Under the pieces are notes generated by a model that worked only from the letters and a program-made list of their open reading frames with translations, did no database searches and had not been told where the DNA came from. The translations under genes were made by a program, and so were the position numbers. Positions 27,654 through 42,459 of a DNA stretch of 64,000 nucleotides are shown here, in pieces (position 1 is the stretch's first letter; each line of letters starts with the position of its first letter). This DNA is from Streptomyces sp. AC558_RSS880 (GTDB lineage Bacteria; Actinomycetota; Actinomycetes; Streptomycetales; Streptomycetaceae), in NCBI RefSeq assembly GCF_019049255.1, contig NZ_JAGMUJ010000013.1, positions 235,255 through 299,254 of the forward strand, given 5' to 3'.

Positions 27654-27696
27654 CTCAGGTGCTCGCAGCAGGAGCTACCAGGTCAGATCAGCAAGC

Positions 27697-28890
<1,194 letters not shown>

Positions 28891-28966
28891 TGGGGTCCTC
28901 CTGTGGAGTGGTTCTGTACGCCTTACTCATCGGCGCCAGGTGATCTTTGCTGGGAAACCCGGGCCC

Positions 28967-29000
28967 GGGACATTCCGCCGAGGTGACGGCGGAATGTCCC
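28967..29000 (-). promoter_or_regulatory. Hairpin between fusA and tuf
   Basis: Perfect 14-base arms (GGGACATTCCGCCG and CGGCGGAATGTCCC) close a six-base loop. It lies between the fusA stop and the tuf start on the transcribed strand. It may act as a partial terminator or RNA-processing site that separates tuf levels from the rest of the operon. Confidence 0.65.
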
Positions 29001-29058
29001 CTGCAGGCTCCGGGGTCAAGCCTAAAGCGTGTGAACGGGGTCCGTTAAACGGAGTCCG

Positions 29059-31185
29059 TTACTCGCCCTTGGCCTTCGCGATGATCTCCTCGGCGACGTT
29101 CCGCGGAACCTCGGCGTAGGAGTCGAACTGCATGGAGTAGCTGGCGCGGCCGGACGTCTTGCTGCGCAGGTCGCCGACGTAGCCGAACATCTCCGAGAGG
29201 GGCACGAGACCCTTCACGACGCGGGCACCGGCCCGCTCCTCCATGGCCTGGATCTGGCCACGGCGGGAGTTGATGTCGCCGATGACCTCACCCATGTAGT
29301 CCTCGGGCGTGGTGACCTCGACGGCCATCATCGGCTCCAGGAGCACGGGCGAAGCCTTGCGCGCGGCCTCCTTGAAGGCCTGCGAACCGGCGATCTTGAA
29401 CGCGAGTTCGGAGGAGTCGACCTCGTGGTAGCCACCGTCGATGAGCGTGACGCGGACGCCTGTCATCTCGTAGCCGGCCAGGATGCCGAACTGCATGGCC
29501 TCCTGGGCGCCGGCGTCCACCGAAGGGATGTACTCCTTCGGGATGCGGCCACCGGTCACCTTGTTCACGAACTCGTACGAGGCGTCGCCGCCCTCGATCG
29601 GCTCGATCGCGATCTGCACCTTGGCGAACTGACCGGTACCACCGGTCTGCTTCTTGTGGGTGTAGTCCACGCGCTCGACGGCCTTGCGGATCGTCTCGCG
29701 GTAGGCGACCTGGGGCTTGCCGACGTTGGCCTCGACCTTGAACTCACGGCGCATACGGTCGACCAGCACCTCGAGGTGCAGCTCGCCCATACCACCGATG
29801 ATGGTCTGGCCCGTCTCCTCGTCCGAGTGGACCTGGAAGGACGGGTCCTCCTCGGCCAGGCGCTGGATCGCGACGCCCAGCTTCTCCTGGTCGCCCTTCG
29901 ACTTGGGCTCGATGGCGACCTGGATGACCGGCGCCGGGAAGTCCATGGACTCCAGGATGACCGGGCTCTTGTCGTCGGACAGCGTCTCACCGGTGGTGGT
30001 CTGCTTCAGGCCCATGACGGCGACGATGTCGCCGGCGCCCACCGACTCGATCTCCTCACGCTTGTTGGCGTGCATGCGGTAGATCTTGCCGATGCGCTCC
30101 TTCTTGCCCTTCACGGAGTTCAGCACGGCGGTGCCGGACTCCAGGCGGCCCGAGTAGACCCGGACGAAGGTGAGCTTGCCGAGGTGCGGGTCGCTCATGA
30201 TCTTGAACGCGAGCGCGGCCAGCGGCTCGTCCTCGGACGGCTTGCGCTTGACGACGGTCTCGGCGTCCTTCGGGTCGTGGCCCTCGATGGCCTCGACGTC
30301 GAGCGGGGTCGGCAGGTAGCGCACGACCGCGTCGAGCAGGGGCTGGACGCCCTTGTTCTTGAACGCGGTGCCGCAGAACACCGGGGTGACCGTGGTGTCG
30401 CTGGACTTGCCGGACGCGATGGTGATGCGACGGATCGCGGCGTACAGCTGCTCCTCGGTGGGCTCCTGGCCCTCCAGGAACAGCTCCATGATCTCTTCGT
30501 CGTTCTCGGCGACGGCCTCGACCAGCTTGCCGCGCCACTCCTCGGCGGCCTCGGTGTGCGTGGCCGGGATGTCGACGATGTCGTACATCTCGCCCTTGGC
30601 GGCCTCGGCGGACCACACGAGCGCCTTCATGCGGACCAGGTCCACGACGCCCTTGAAGTCGGCCTCGGCACCGATCGGGAGCTGCATGACGAGCGGCTGG
30701 GCGCCCAGACGGTCCGAGATCATCTCCACGCAGCGGTGGAACTCGGCGCCGGTACGGTCCAGCTTGTTGACGAAGCAGATGCGCGGGACGCCGTAACGGT
30801 CGGCCTGACGCCACACCGTCTCGGACTGCGGCTCGACACCGGCGACACCGTCGAACACGGTCACGGCACCGTCGAGCACACGCAGGGAACGCTCCACCTC
30901 GACGGTGAAGTCGACGTGCCCCGGGGTGTCGATGATGTTGATCGTGTAGTCGTTGTCCTCGAGCGGCCAGTGGCAGGTGGTGGCAGCGGACGTGATCGTG
31001 ATGCCACGCTCCTGCTCCTGCTCCATCCAGTCCATGGTGGCAGCGCCGTCGTGGACCTCACCGATCTTGTACGACACACCGGTGTAGAACAGGATCCGCT
31101 CGGTGGTGGTCGTCTTGCCCGCGTCGATGTGGGCCATGATCCCGATGTTGCGGACCCTGGCCAGGTCAAGTGAAGTGGTAGCCAT
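29059..31185 (-). CDS. fusA: Elongation factor G
   Basis: EF-G (708 residues) is the translocation GTPase of protein synthesis and, with RRF, of ribosome recycling. The P-loop [19 protein letters not shown] and [16 protein letters not shown] are intact, and domains II-V follow at normal length. It lies 39 bases after rpsG in the str operon. Confidence 0.98.
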   Translation of the reverse strand: MATTSLDLARVRNIGIMAHIDAGKTTTTERILFYTGVSYKIGEVHDGAATMDWMEQEQERGITITSAATTCHWPLEDNDYTINIIDTPGHVDFTVEVERSLRVLDGAVTVFDGVAGVEPQSETVWRQADRYGVPRICFVNKLDRTGAEFHRCVEMISDRLGAQPLVMQLPIGAEADFKGVVDLVRMKALVWSAEAAKGEMYDIVDIPATHTEAAEEWRGKLVEAVAENDEEIMELFLEGQEPTEEQLYAAIRRITIASGKSSDTTVTPVFCGTAFKNKGVQPLLDAVVRYLPTPLDVEAIEGHDPKDAETVVKRKPSEDEPLAALAFKIMSDPHLGKLTFVRVYSGRLESGTAVLNSVKGKKERIGKIYRMHANKREEIESVGAGDIVAVMGLKQTTTGETLSDDKSPVILESMDFPAPVIQVAIEPKSKGDQEKLGVAIQRLAEEDPSFQVHSDEETGQTIIGGMGELHLEVLVDRMRREFKVEANVGKPQVAYRETIRKAVERVDYTHKKQTGGTGQFAKVQIAIEPIEGGDASYEFVNKVTGGRIPKEYIPSVDAGAQEAMQFGILAGYEMTGVRVTLIDGGYHEVDSSELAFKIAGSQAFKEAARKASPVLLEPMMAVEVTTPEDYMGEVIGDINSRRGQIQAMEERAGARVVKGLVPLSEMFGYVGDLRSKTSGRASYSMQFDSYAEVPRNVAEEIIAKAKGE

Positions 31186-31224
31186 AAGGCTTCAGTCTTC
31201 TCTCGGTCTCGATGTGGGTAGCGA

Positions 31225-31695
31225 CTACCAGCGGTAGTGCGCGAAGGCCTTGTTGGACTCGGCCATCTTGTGCGTGTCCTCGCGCTTCTTCACAGCGGCA
31301 CCCAGGCCGTTGGAGGCGTCGAGAAGCTCGTTGAGCAGACGCTCGGTCATGGTCTTCTCGCGACGGGCGCGGGAGTAACCGACCAGCCAGCGCAGCGCGA
31401 GCGTGTTGGCACGACCGGGCTTGACCTCGATCGGAACCTGGTACGTCGCACCACCGACACGGCGGGACTTGACCTCGAGGGTCGGCTTGATGTTCTCCAG
31501 CGCGCGCTTCAGCGTGATGATCGGGTCGTTGCCCGTCTTCTCACGCAGACCCTCCATGGCACCGTAGACGATGCGCTCGGCGGTGGAGCGCTTGCCGTTC
31601 AGCAGCACCTTGTTGATCAGGGAGGTCACCAGAGGAGAACCGTAGACCGGGTCGATGATGACCGGGCGCTTCGGGGCGGGGCCCTTACGAGGCAT
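31225..31695 (-). CDS. rpsG: 30S ribosomal protein S7
   Basis: S7 (156 residues) starts assembly of the 16S 3' domain and contacts mRNA at the E site. In E. coli it represses the str operon. The start [19 protein letters not shown] and the [18 protein letters not shown] block are typical. It starts two bases after the rpsL stop. Confidence 0.98.
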   Translation of the reverse strand: MPRKGPAPKRPVIIDPVYGSPLVTSLINKVLLNGKRSTAERIVYGAMEGLREKTGNDPIITLKRALENIKPTLEVKSRRVGGATYQVPIEVKPGRANTLALRWLVGYSRARREKTMTERLLNELLDASNGLGAAVKKREDTHKMAESNKAFAHYRW

Positions 31696-31697
31696 TC

Positions 31698-32069
31698 TTA
31701 CTTCTCCTTCTTGGCGCCGTAACGGCTGCGAGCCTGCTTGCGGTTCTTGACACCCTGGGTGTCGAGGGAACCGCGGATGATCTTGTAGCGAACACCCGGC
31801 AGGTCCTTCACACGGCCGCCGCGCACGAGCACGATGGAGTGCTCCTGCAGGTTGTGTCCCTCACCCGGAATGTAGGCCGTGACCTCGATGCCGCTGGTCA
31901 GACGCACACGCGCGACCTTACGCAGGGCCGAGTTCGGCTTCTTCGGGGTGGTCGTGAACACACGCGTGCAGACGCCGCGACGCTGAGGGGAACCCTCGAG
32001 TGCGGGCGTCTTGTTCTTCTCGACCTTGTCCTGCCGGCCCTTGCGGACCAGCTGCTGGATCGTAGGCAC
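31698..32069 (-). CDS. rpsL: 30S ribosomal protein S12, streptomycin-sensitive type
   Basis: S12 (123 residues) controls decoding accuracy. The GTG of [11 protein letters not shown], with GGAG just upstream, gives the family length; an ATG 17 codons earlier would read into the leader. K43 ([12 protein letters not shown]) and K88 (GRVKDLPG), whose changes cause streptomycin resistance, are both lysine, so the sequence predicts the sensitive wild-type form. It is the first gene of the str operon. Confidence 0.97.
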   Translation of the reverse strand: MPTIQQLVRKGRQDKVEKNKTPALEGSPQRRGVCTRVFTTTPKKPNSALRKVARVRLTSGIEVTAYIPGEGHNLQEHSIVLVRGGRVKDLPGVRYKIIRGSLDTQGVKNRKQARSRYGAKKEK

Positions 32070-32119
32070 TACTTCTCCGGTTTCTGTGTGCCGATTGGTG
32101 AAGCTAACCTGGAACGTCA

Positions 32120-32145
32120 CCGACCCACGCGGTCGGGTGTGTCGA
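32120..32145 (-). promoter_or_regulatory. Shared ribosomal leader hairpin, rpsL copy
   Basis: This is the second copy of the element seen upstream of rpsJ. The 18 bases CCGACCCACGCGGTCGGG are identical, then one mismatch, then GTGTCG. It ends 50 bases before the rpsL start and downstream of the promoter at 32267-32295, so it should be transcribed. Confidence 0.55.
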
Positions 32146-32266
32146 ATCCCGCGGACTTCCGCCGCATGGCGGAAAGAACGTGTGGATCACGGTGGCCGTT
32201 CATCGGCCCCCAGTGCGGTGTGATGGCACGCACGAAGGCCAGGGCACACCCCAGGCACAAGGTCTG

Positions 32267-32295
32267 AGCGTACCTACCGCATTCGCTGCGGTCAA
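32267..32295 (-). promoter_or_regulatory. Promoter of the rpsL-rpsG-fusA operon
   Basis: On the minus strand TTGACC, a 17-base spacer and TACGCT form a good vegetative promoter. It would give a leader of about 190 bases before rpsL. Confidence 0.7.
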
Positions 32296-32347
32296 AACAA
32301 ATGGGGCCGACCCGCGCCGCCGCACGGAACACGTCGTCCCTCGATTG

Positions 32348-32893
32348 TCAACCGGCCGCCAGCGCGAGCGCGAACGACAGGAACATCAGGACCGCCCACG
32401 CCCCGTTCGCCAGCCAGCCGAGCGCCAGACCGGTCAGCGCCAGTCCGTCGCCCTCCTCCCCCGTGCGCCTGATCTCGGCCCGCGCCGTGTGCCCCAGGAT
32501 CACCGCCGGGATGCCGGTGAGTCCGAAGGTGACCAGGCAGAGTCCGCCGCAGACGGCGGAGGCGACCGCCTTGCCGTTCACCCGCGCCCGGGGCGCCGGC
32601 GGGAACACCGCCGGCACGGCGCGCACGGCATGCGGTACGGGCCCCTGCGGCAGGTCGGCCACCAGCAGCGCCAGCTCCCCCACCGTACGGGCGGCGTACG
32701 CCCGCGCGACCCTCCGGTCGAACTCGGACTTCTCCAGCCGGCCTTCCCCGTACCCGGCTCTGAGGACGTCCACGGCCCGCTCCCGGTCGGCGTGCGAGGC
32801 GAGCATCGACGGAGCGGTCTGCCCGCCCCACGGCTGCGGCACGCCCTGCCCCTGCTGCCAGGGCTGCCCCTGCGGATACGGCGAATACGACAC
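32348..32893 (-). CDS. DUF1707/DUF4190 membrane protein
   Basis: This 181-residue protein has a Gln/Gly/Pro-rich N-terminus, a DUF1707 module at about 30-80 (ASHADRERAVDVLRAGYGEG, RLEKSEFDRRV) and two membrane segments in a DUF4190-like unit (VASAVCGGLCLVTFGLTGIP and LTGLALGWLANGAWAVLMFL). Function is unknown; such proteins are common in Streptomyces membranes. The GTG start opens SYSPYPQGQP. It lies after the rpoC terminator and just upstream of the rpsL promoter, as its own unit. Confidence 0.8.
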   Translation of the reverse strand: MSYSPYPQGQPWQQGQGVPQPWGGQTAPSMLASHADRERAVDVLRAGYGEGRLEKSEFDRRVARAYAARTVGELALLVADLPQGPVPHAVRAVPAVFPPAPRARVNGKAVASAVCGGLCLVTFGLTGIPAVILGHTARAEIRRTGEEGDGLALTGLALGWLANGAWAVLMFLSFALALAAG

Positions 32894-32990
32894 CGGGCAC
32901 CACCTCCCCCGTCATACCGGGTCCCTCCATGATGCGCTCGGGCGGCCGTTCCGGCACGGGTTCGGCGGCATACGGCCGGTATACGACGCC

Positions 32991-33026
32991 GAGGGGCGGT
33001 CACCCCGTACGGAGTGACCGCCCCTC
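32991..33026 (-). terminator. Terminator of the rpoBC transcript
   Basis: Perfect 13-base arms (GAGGGGCGGTCAC and GTGACCGCCCCTC) with a ten-base loop lie 19 bases after the rpoC stop. Confidence 0.8.
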
Positions 33027-33045
33027 AGTGCTTCAGACGTACGCC

Positions 33046-36945
<3,900 letters not shown>

Positions 36946-37004
36946 TATGCGTCAATCCCTCTCAGGGTTGTAAGTCTTGGGGTCTGAAACGGGGGTCCTG
37001 GGGC

Positions 37005-37031
37005 GGGCGGCCTTCACGGGGAAGGCCGCCC
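37005..37031 (-). promoter_or_regulatory. Hairpin between rpoB and rpoC
   Basis: Arms GGGCGGCCTTC and GAAGGCCGCCC pair perfectly over 11 bases with a five-base loop. It lies eight bases after the rpoB stop on the transcribed strand, so it may be a processing site or partial attenuator inside the operon. Confidence 0.6.
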
Positions 37032-37039
37032 AACTCCCG

Positions 37040-40000
37040 TCAGACCTCTTCGACGCTGCTCGGCTCGCGCCGGGACAGGTCGATGCCGAGCTCCTCCGCA
37101 GCGCGGAAGACGTCCTCGTCGGTGTCACGCATCTCGATGGACATACCGTCGCTGGACAGCACCTCCACGTTCAGGCACAGGGACTGCATCTCCTTGATGA
37201 GGACCTTGAAGGACTCGGGGATGCCGGGCTCGGGGATGTTCTCGCCCTTGACGATGGCCTCGTAGACCTTCACGCGGCCGGTCACGTCGTCGGACTTGAT
37301 GGTCAGCAGCTCCTGGAGCGCGTAGGCGGCGCCGTACGCCTCGAGTGCCCACACCTCCATCTCGCCGAACCGCTGGCCACCGAACTGAGCCTTACCACCC
37401 AGCGGCTGCTGGGTGATCATGGAGTACGGACCGGTCGAACGCGCGTGCAGCTTGTCGTCGACCAGGTGGTGCAGCTTCAGGATGTACATGTAGCCGACCG
37501 AGATCGGCTCCGGGAACGGCTCGCCCGAGCGGCCGTCGTACAGCCGTGCCTTGCCGGACGGGAGCACCATGCGCTCGCCGTCGCGGTTCGGGATGGTGTG
37601 CTGGAGCAGACCCGCGAGCTCGTCCTCACGCGCACCGTCGAAGACCGGGGTGGCGACGTTGGTGCCGGGCTCGACCTTGTCGGCGCCGATGGCCTGGAGC
37701 CGCTCGGCCCACTCCTCCGCGAGGCCGGAGACGTCCCAGCCGCGGCTGGCGAGCCAGCCGAGGTGGATCTCCAGGACCTGTCCCGGGTTCATTCGGGACG
37801 GGACACCCAGCGGGTTGAGGATGATGTCGACCGGGGTGCCGTCCTCGAGGAACGGCATGTCCTCGATCGGGTTGATCTTGGAGATGACACCCTTGTTGCC
37901 GTGACGGCCGGCGAGCTTGTCACCGTCGGTGATCTTGCGCTTCTGCGCGACGTAGACGCGCACCAGCTGGTTGACACCGGGGGGAAGCTCGTCGCCCTCC
38001 TCGCGGTCGAAGACGCGCACGCCGATGACCTTGCCGGTCTCGCCGTGCGGCACCTTCAGCGAGGTGTCACGGACCTCACGGGCCTTCTCACCGAAGATCG
38101 CGCGGAGCAGGCGCTCCTCGGGGGTCAGCTCGGTCTCACCCTTGGGCGTGACCTTGCCGACGAGGATGTCACCGGCGATGACCTCGGCACCGATGCGGAT
38201 GATGCCGCGCTCGTCGAGGTCGGCGAGGACCTCCTCGGAGACGTTCGGGATGTCCCGGGTGATCTCCTCGGGGCCGAGCTTGGTGTCACGGGCGTCGACC
38301 TCGTGCTCCTCGATGTGGATCGAGGAGAGGACGTCGTCCTGCACGAGGCGCTGCGACAGGATGATCGCGTCCTCGTAGTTGTGACCCTCCCACGGCATGA
38401 ACGCGACCAGCAGGTTCTTGCCGAGCGCCATCTCGCCGTTCTGGGTGGCCGGGCCGTCGGCGAGGACCTGGCCGGTGACGATCCGGTCGCCCTCGTTGAC
38501 GATGACCTTCTGGTTGACCGAGGTGCCCTGGTTGGAGCGCGAGAACTTGGCCAGGCGGTACGTGATGTACGTGCCGTCGTCGTTGGCGGTGGTGATGTAG
38601 TCCGCGGAGACCTCCTGGACCACACCGTCCTTCTCGGCCTTGACCACGTCGCCGGCGTCGACGGCGGAGCGGTACTCCATGCCGGTGCCGACGAGCGGGG
38701 ACTCGCTCTTGATGAGCGGCACGGCCTGGCGCATCATGTTCGCGCCCATGAGGGCACGGTTGGCGTCGTCGTGCTCGAGGAACGGGATCATGGCGGTCGC
38801 GACCGACACCATCTGGCGCGGCGAGACGTCCATGTAGTCGACGTCGTCACCGGGGACGTAGTCGACCTCGCCGCCACGACGGCGGACCAGGATCCGGTTC
38901 TCGACGAACCGCATGTCGTCGTTGAGCGGCGCGTTGGCCTGCGCGATGACGAAGCGGTCCTCCTCGTCGGCGGTCAGGTAGTCGACCTCGTCGGTGACCT
39001 GGCCCTCGACGACCTTGCGGTACGGCGTCTCGATGAAGCCGAACGGGTTGATCCGGCCGTACGAGGCGAGCGAACCGATCAGACCGATGTTCGGGCCTTC
39101 CGGCGTCTCGATCGGGCACATGCGGCCGTAGTGCGACGGGTGCACGTCACGGACCTCGAAGCCGGCCCGCTCACGGGAGAGACCACCCGGGCCGAGGGCG
39201 TTCAGACGACGCTTGTGCGTCAGCCCCGACAGCGGGTTGTTCTGGTCCATGAACTGCGACAGCTGGCTGGTGCCGAAGAACTCCTTGATGGAGGCGACGA
39301 CCGGCCGGATGTTGATCAGGGTCTGCGGCGTGATCGCCTCGACGTCCTGGGTGGTCATGCGCTCGCGCACGACGCGCTCCATACGGGCGAGACCCGTACG
39401 GACCTGGTTCTGGATCAGCTCGCCGACGTTGCGGATACGACGGTTGCCGAAGTGGTCGATGTCGTCGGTCTCGACCATGATCGAGCGACCGGACTCGCCG
39501 ACCGTCTCGGTCTCACCGGCGTGCAGCTTCACCAGGTACTTGATGGTGGCGATGATGTCGTCGGTGGTGAGCACGCCGGCGTCCAGCGGCTCGTCCCCGC
39601 CGAGCTTCTTGTTCACCTTGTAGCGGCCGACCTTGGCGAGGTCGTAGCGCTTGGGGTTGAAGTACAGGTTCTCGAGCAGCGTCTGCGCGGCCTCACGCGT
39701 GGGGGGCTCGCCCGGACGCAGCTTGCGGTAGATGTCGAGCAGCGCGTCGTCCTGGCCCTGGGTGTGGTCCTTCTCCAGGGTGGCGCGCATGGACTCGTAC
39801 TCGCCGAACTCCTCGAGGATCTGCTCGGTGGTCCAGCCGAGCGCCTTCAGGAGGACGGTGACGGACTGCTTGCGCTTGCGGTCGATGCGGACACCGACCA
39901 TGTCGCGCTTGTCGATCTCCATCTCCAGCCAGGCACCCCGGGACGGGATGATCTTGGCGGAGAAGATGTCCTTGTCGGACGTCTTGTCGATGGAGGAGTC

Positions 40001-40525
40001 GAAGTAGACACCCGGCGAACGAACCAGCTGCGACACCACGACACGCTCGGTGCCGTTGATGACGAAGGTGCCCTTGTTCGTCATGAGCGGGAAGTCGCCC
40101 ATGAAGACGGTCTGGGACTTGATCTCGCCGGTCTCGTTGTTAGTGAACTCGGCGGTGACGAAGAGCGGGGCCGCGTACGTGAAGTCGCGCTCCTTGCACT
40201 CGTCGATGGAGTTCTTCGGCGGCTCGAAGCGGTGGTCGCGGAAGGTCAGCGACATCGACCCGGAGAAGTCCTCGATCGGGGAGATCTCCTCGAAGATCTC
40301 CTCCAGACCGGACTTGGTGGGGACGTCCTGCCCGTTCTCGAGAGCCTCCTCGACCCGACTCTGCCAGGCCGTGTTGCCGAGCAGCCAGTCGAAGCTCTCG
40401 GTCTGCAGCGCGAGCAGGTTCGGAACCTCGAGAGGCTCCTTGATCTTTGCAAAGGAGATGCGCAGCGGGGCGGTGCTGGCACCGTTGTTCGTATTCGCGG
40501 TCGAGGCGTTGCGCGAGGCGGCCAA
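37040..40525 (-). CDS. rpoB: DNA-directed RNA polymerase beta subunit
   Basis: Beta (1161 residues) carries the rifampicin pocket. Its cluster I region [20 protein letters not shown] followed by [16 protein letters not shown] is the sensitive wild type. The start is a TTG (read as [11 protein letters not shown]) with GGAAGGA seven bases upstream; a start ten codons earlier is possible but has no such site. It is separated from rplL by 580 bases with its own promoter, unlike the E. coli rplKAJL-rpoBC arrangement. Confidence 0.97.
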   Translation of the reverse strand: MAASRNASTANTNNGASTAPLRISFAKIKEPLEVPNLLALQTESFDWLLGNTAWQSRVEEALENGQDVPTKSGLEEIFEEISPIEDFSGSMSLTFRDHRFEPPKNSIDECKERDFTYAAPLFVTAEFTNNETGEIKSQTVFMGDFPLMTNKGTFVINGTERVVVSQLVRSPGVYFDSSIDKTSDKDIFSAKIIPSRGAWLEMEIDKRDMVGVRIDRKRKQSVTVLLKALGWTTEQILEEFGEYESMRATLEKDHTQGQDDALLDIYRKLRPGEPPTREAAQTLLENLYFNPKRYDLAKVGRYKVNKKLGGDEPLDAGVLTTDDIIATIKYLVKLHAGETETVGESGRSIMVETDDIDHFGNRRIRNVGELIQNQVRTGLARMERVVRERMTTQDVEAITPQTLINIRPVVASIKEFFGTSQLSQFMDQNNPLSGLTHKRRLNALGPGGLSRERAGFEVRDVHPSHYGRMCPIETPEGPNIGLIGSLASYGRINPFGFIETPYRKVVEGQVTDEVDYLTADEEDRFVIAQANAPLNDDMRFVENRILVRRRGGEVDYVPGDDVDYMDVSPRQMVSVATAMIPFLEHDDANRALMGANMMRQAVPLIKSESPLVGTGMEYRSAVDAGDVVKAEKDGVVQEVSADYITTANDDGTYITYRLAKFSRSNQGTSVNQKVIVNEGDRIVTGQVLADGPATQNGEMALGKNLLVAFMPWEGHNYEDAIILSQRLVQDDVLSSIHIEEHEVDARDTKLGPEEITRDIPNVSEEVLADLDERGIIRIGAEVIAGDILVGKVTPKGETELTPEERLLRAIFGEKAREVRDTSLKVPHGETGKVIGVRVFDREEGDELPPGVNQLVRVYVAQKRKITDGDKLAGRHGNKGVISKINPIEDMPFLEDGTPVDIILNPLGVPSRMNPGQVLEIHLGWLASRGWDVSGLAEEWAERLQAIGADKVEPGTNVATPVFDGAREDELAGLLQHTIPNRDGERMVLPSGKARLYDGRSGEPFPEPISVGYMYILKLHHLVDDKLHARSTGPYSMITQQPLGGKAQFGGQRFGEMEVWALEAYGAAYALQELLTIKSDDVTGRVKVYEAIVKGENIPEPGIPESFKVLIKEMQSLCLNVEVLSSDGMSIEMRDTDEDVFRAAEELGIDLSRREPSSVEEV

Positions 40526-40688
40526 GAGGGGGTCCTTCCGAGGGCTCGGACTCACTACGCGCGTACCGGCCCCCCACTGGGCAGAGAGACAGACATCCCA
40601 GGTCAGAGATGATCTAGTCGTCGGTGCTCGAGCGAGGGCATGCCCCTGGTGACGGGCAGGGGACAGCTAACAGGCAGCGCAAAGGGTC

Positions 40689-40718
40689 AGTGTAGCCATT
40701 TGGCACACTGATGTCCAA
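40689..40718 (-). promoter_or_regulatory. Candidate rpoB promoter
   Basis: TTGGAC, an 18-base spacer and TACACT on the minus strand resemble a vegetative promoter. A short inverted repeat CAGTGT/ACACTG spans its -10 end. Confidence 0.6.
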
Positions 40719-41010
40719 TGCCGGTTTACGAACCCGGTGGAGGCCCTCGTTCTTCTCAACTCCTGCGACAAGGCGCTGCCCTCAACGCACGTTCATACTG
40801 CCCTCTTTGCCGCCGATCCATGCCTCGGATCCGGATCCTTGTGGCGACGCGTCCTGAGAATTGCGCGCTGCGTGCGGTTCGTCAAGGCCCCCCTTGCCGG
40901 AACCGCCTGCCACCAGGCGAATCTTCGCGGTCCCCGGAGGCACAACGAAGATCACCTTACTCCCCGCCGTCACAGGTGCAAGGCAGCCGCCGCCGGACCC
41001 CTCATACGCC

Positions 41011-41044
41011 GAGGAGCGACCACCCGGATGGATGATCGCTCCTC
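41011..41044 (-). terminator. Terminator after rplL
   Basis: Nine-base arms (GAGGAGCGA and TCGCTCCTC) with a 16-base loop lie 61 bases after the rplL stop. In E. coli an attenuator occupies the same place; here it may be a full terminator because rpoB has its own promoter. Confidence 0.6.
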
Positions 41045-41105
41045 AGCGCTTGAGCGTTACACGTCCCGTGGAACGCGCAGGGGACCCGTGGGGACCCCGA
41101 AGGTG

Positions 41106-41492
41106 TTACTTGACCTCGACGGAGGCGCCGGCGCCCTTGAGGGACTCGGCGGCCTTCTCGGCGGCGTCCTTGGCGACCTTCTCGAGGACGGGCTTCGGGG
41201 CGCCGTCCACGAGGTCCTTGGCCTCCTTCAGACCCAGGGAGGTCAGCTCACGCACGACCTTGATGACCTGGATCTTCTTGTCGCCGGCACCGGTGAGGAT
41301 GACGTCGAACTCGTCCTTCTCCTCCTCGGCCGGGGCAGCGGCACCCGGGGCACCCGGGGCGGCGACGGCGGCGACCGCGGCGGCGGCGGTGACGTCGAAC
41401 TTCTCCTCGAAGGCCTTCACGAACTCGGAGAGCTCGATGAGGGTCATCTCCTCGAACTGCGCGAGCAGGTCTTCCTGGCTGAGCTTCGCCAT
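41106..41492 (-). CDS. rplL: 50S ribosomal protein L7/L12
   Basis: L7/L12 (128 residues) forms the flexible stalk that recruits translational GTPases. The N-terminal dimerisation part ([20 protein letters not shown]), the Ala/Gly/Pro hinge at about 37-58 and the C-terminal domain ([20 protein letters not shown]) are in order. It follows rplJ after 123 bases that hold a nested hairpin, which fits its four-fold or greater excess over L10. Confidence 0.97.
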   Translation of the reverse strand: MAKLSQEDLLAQFEEMTLIELSEFVKAFEEKFDVTAAAAVAAVAAPGAPGAAAPAEEEKDEFDVILTGAGDKKIQVIKVVRELTSLGLKEAKDLVDGAPKPVLEKVAKDAAEKAAESLKGAGASVEVK

Positions 41493-41535
41493 GATGGCGG
41501 TCCTTCCACTAAATCGGCAGGTGCCGGATGTACGG

Positions 41536-41575
41536 GGTGAGGCGGGCGTACGTCGGGCCCGCGTCGACCCTCACC
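41536..41575 (-). promoter_or_regulatory. Hairpin between rplJ and rplL
   Basis: Outer arms GGTGAGG (41536-41542) and CCTCACC (41569-41575) enclose an inner GCGGG/CCCGC stem. It may set mRNA processing or the ratio of L12 to L10. Confidence 0.4.
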
Positions 41576-41615
41576 TCATGCGGTGCGTGCGGCGAGGATC
41601 GGAAAGCGAGCCGAA

Positions 41616-42146
41616 TTACTCGGCACCGCCCTGCTCGTCCTGCTTGGCACGGAGCGCGTCCACGGTGCGGACGAGCTTCGAGGGGAGCGCCTGGAAGAGC
41701 TGAGCAGTCTGCGTCTGCTTGCCCTTGAAAGCGCCCGCCAGCTTGGCGAGCAGAACCTCGCGGGACTCGAGGTCCGCAAGCTTCTTGATCTCGTCGGCGG
41801 ACAGCGCCTTGCCGTCAAGGACACCGCCCTTGATGACGAGATTCGGGTTGTCCTTGGCGAAGTCACGAAGACCCTTCGCCGACTCCACCGGGTCACCGGT
41901 GACGAAGGCGACTGCCGTCGGACCGTTGAACAGGTCGTCCAGCGTCGAGATCCCGGCCTCGTTGGCCGCAATCTTGGTCAGCGTGTTCTTCACCACGGCG
42001 TACTGGGCGTTCTCACCGAGCGAACGGCGCAGCTGCTTGAGCTGGGCCACGGTGAGACCGCGGTACTCGGTCAGCACGGCAGCGCTGGAGTTGCGGAACT
42101 GGTCCGTCAACTCGGCAACCGCGGCAGCCTTGTCGGGCCTCGCCAT
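41616..42146 (-). CDS. rplJ: 50S ribosomal protein L10
   Basis: L10 (176 residues) anchors L7/L12 dimers to the ribosome through its C-terminal helix and autoregulates its own mRNA in many bacteria. The start [20 protein letters not shown] and the [20 protein letters not shown] block are canonical. Readings that start further upstream run into the leader. Confidence 0.97.
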   Translation of the reverse strand: MARPDKAAAVAELTDQFRNSSAAVLTEYRGLTVAQLKQLRRSLGENAQYAVVKNTLTKIAANEAGISTLDDLFNGPTAVAFVTGDPVESAKGLRDFAKDNPNLVIKGGVLDGKALSADEIKKLADLESREVLLAKLAGAFKGKQTQTAQLFQALPSKLVRTVDALRAKQDEQGGAE

Positions 42147-42212
42147 AGAGCCTCGGCCTCCTTCCGGGTGATTCGGACCGCGCGGACCCGAAGGAGGACT
42201 GGGGAAAACGAA

Positions 42213-42240
42213 ACGCCCCGGGCGCAGGCGCACGGGGCGT
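42213..42240 (-). promoter_or_regulatory. Hairpin in the rplJ leader (possible L10 control element)
   Basis: Perfect arms ACGCCCCG and CGGGGCGT close a 12-base loop 66 bases before the rplJ start. L10 leaders with a kink-turn are known upstream of rplJ in many bacteria; I did not verify the kink-turn itself. Confidence 0.45.
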
Positions 42241-42393
42241 AGCTCAACCGGTCGTTCGCGTCCTTGCGGCAGCGAGCCCCGGGAACTCTTCCACTGACAC
42301 CTGCGCGGGTCGTCCGCAGTTCAGCGGATCCTTCGGCCACCGTGAACTCCGATGAGCACACGGCAACGACCAGCGGTCTTTGGCTTCCGTGGA

Positions 42394-42423
42394 AGAGTAC
42401 GCGAACGGATCGGCGTCAAGCAA
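42394..42423 (-). promoter_or_regulatory. Candidate rplJL promoter
   Basis: On the minus strand TTGCTTGACG precedes TACTCT. The spacer is 18 bases counted from TTGCTT or 14 from TTGACG. The double -35 reading makes this tentative. Confidence 0.35.
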
Positions 42424-42459
42424 ATCGGCCGATCGGGGGCATCGGGAGCGTCAGGGCCT

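Larger units (their letters stand above)
40526..41105. other. Long gap between rplL and rpoB: terminator and rpoB leader
   Basis: No gene is supported here. On the minus strand the order is the rplL terminator at 41011-41044, roughly 290 bases with nothing recognised, the candidate rpoB promoter at 40689-40718, and a leader of about 160 bases. The split shows that rpoBC can be controlled apart from rplJL. Confidence 0.6.
42147..42459. other. rplJ leader and promoter region
   Basis: No gene is supported in these 313 bases. On the minus strand they hold a candidate promoter at 42392-42423, then about 250 bases of leader with a strong hairpin before rplJ. This fits an L10-type autoregulatory leader. 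Confidence 0.5.

Noticed and set aside
31698..32069. Streptomycin-resistance allele of rpsL
   Set aside because: K43 and K88 are both wild type.
37040..40525. Possible rifampicin-resistance or duplicated (rpoB-R) type allele
   Set aside because: The rifampicin cluster I reads as the normal sensitive sequence.
36977..40612. A plus-strand open reading frame of about 1200 codons opposite rpoB
   Set aside because: Same cause: an antisense shadow of rpoB with biased composition and no recognisable protein features.
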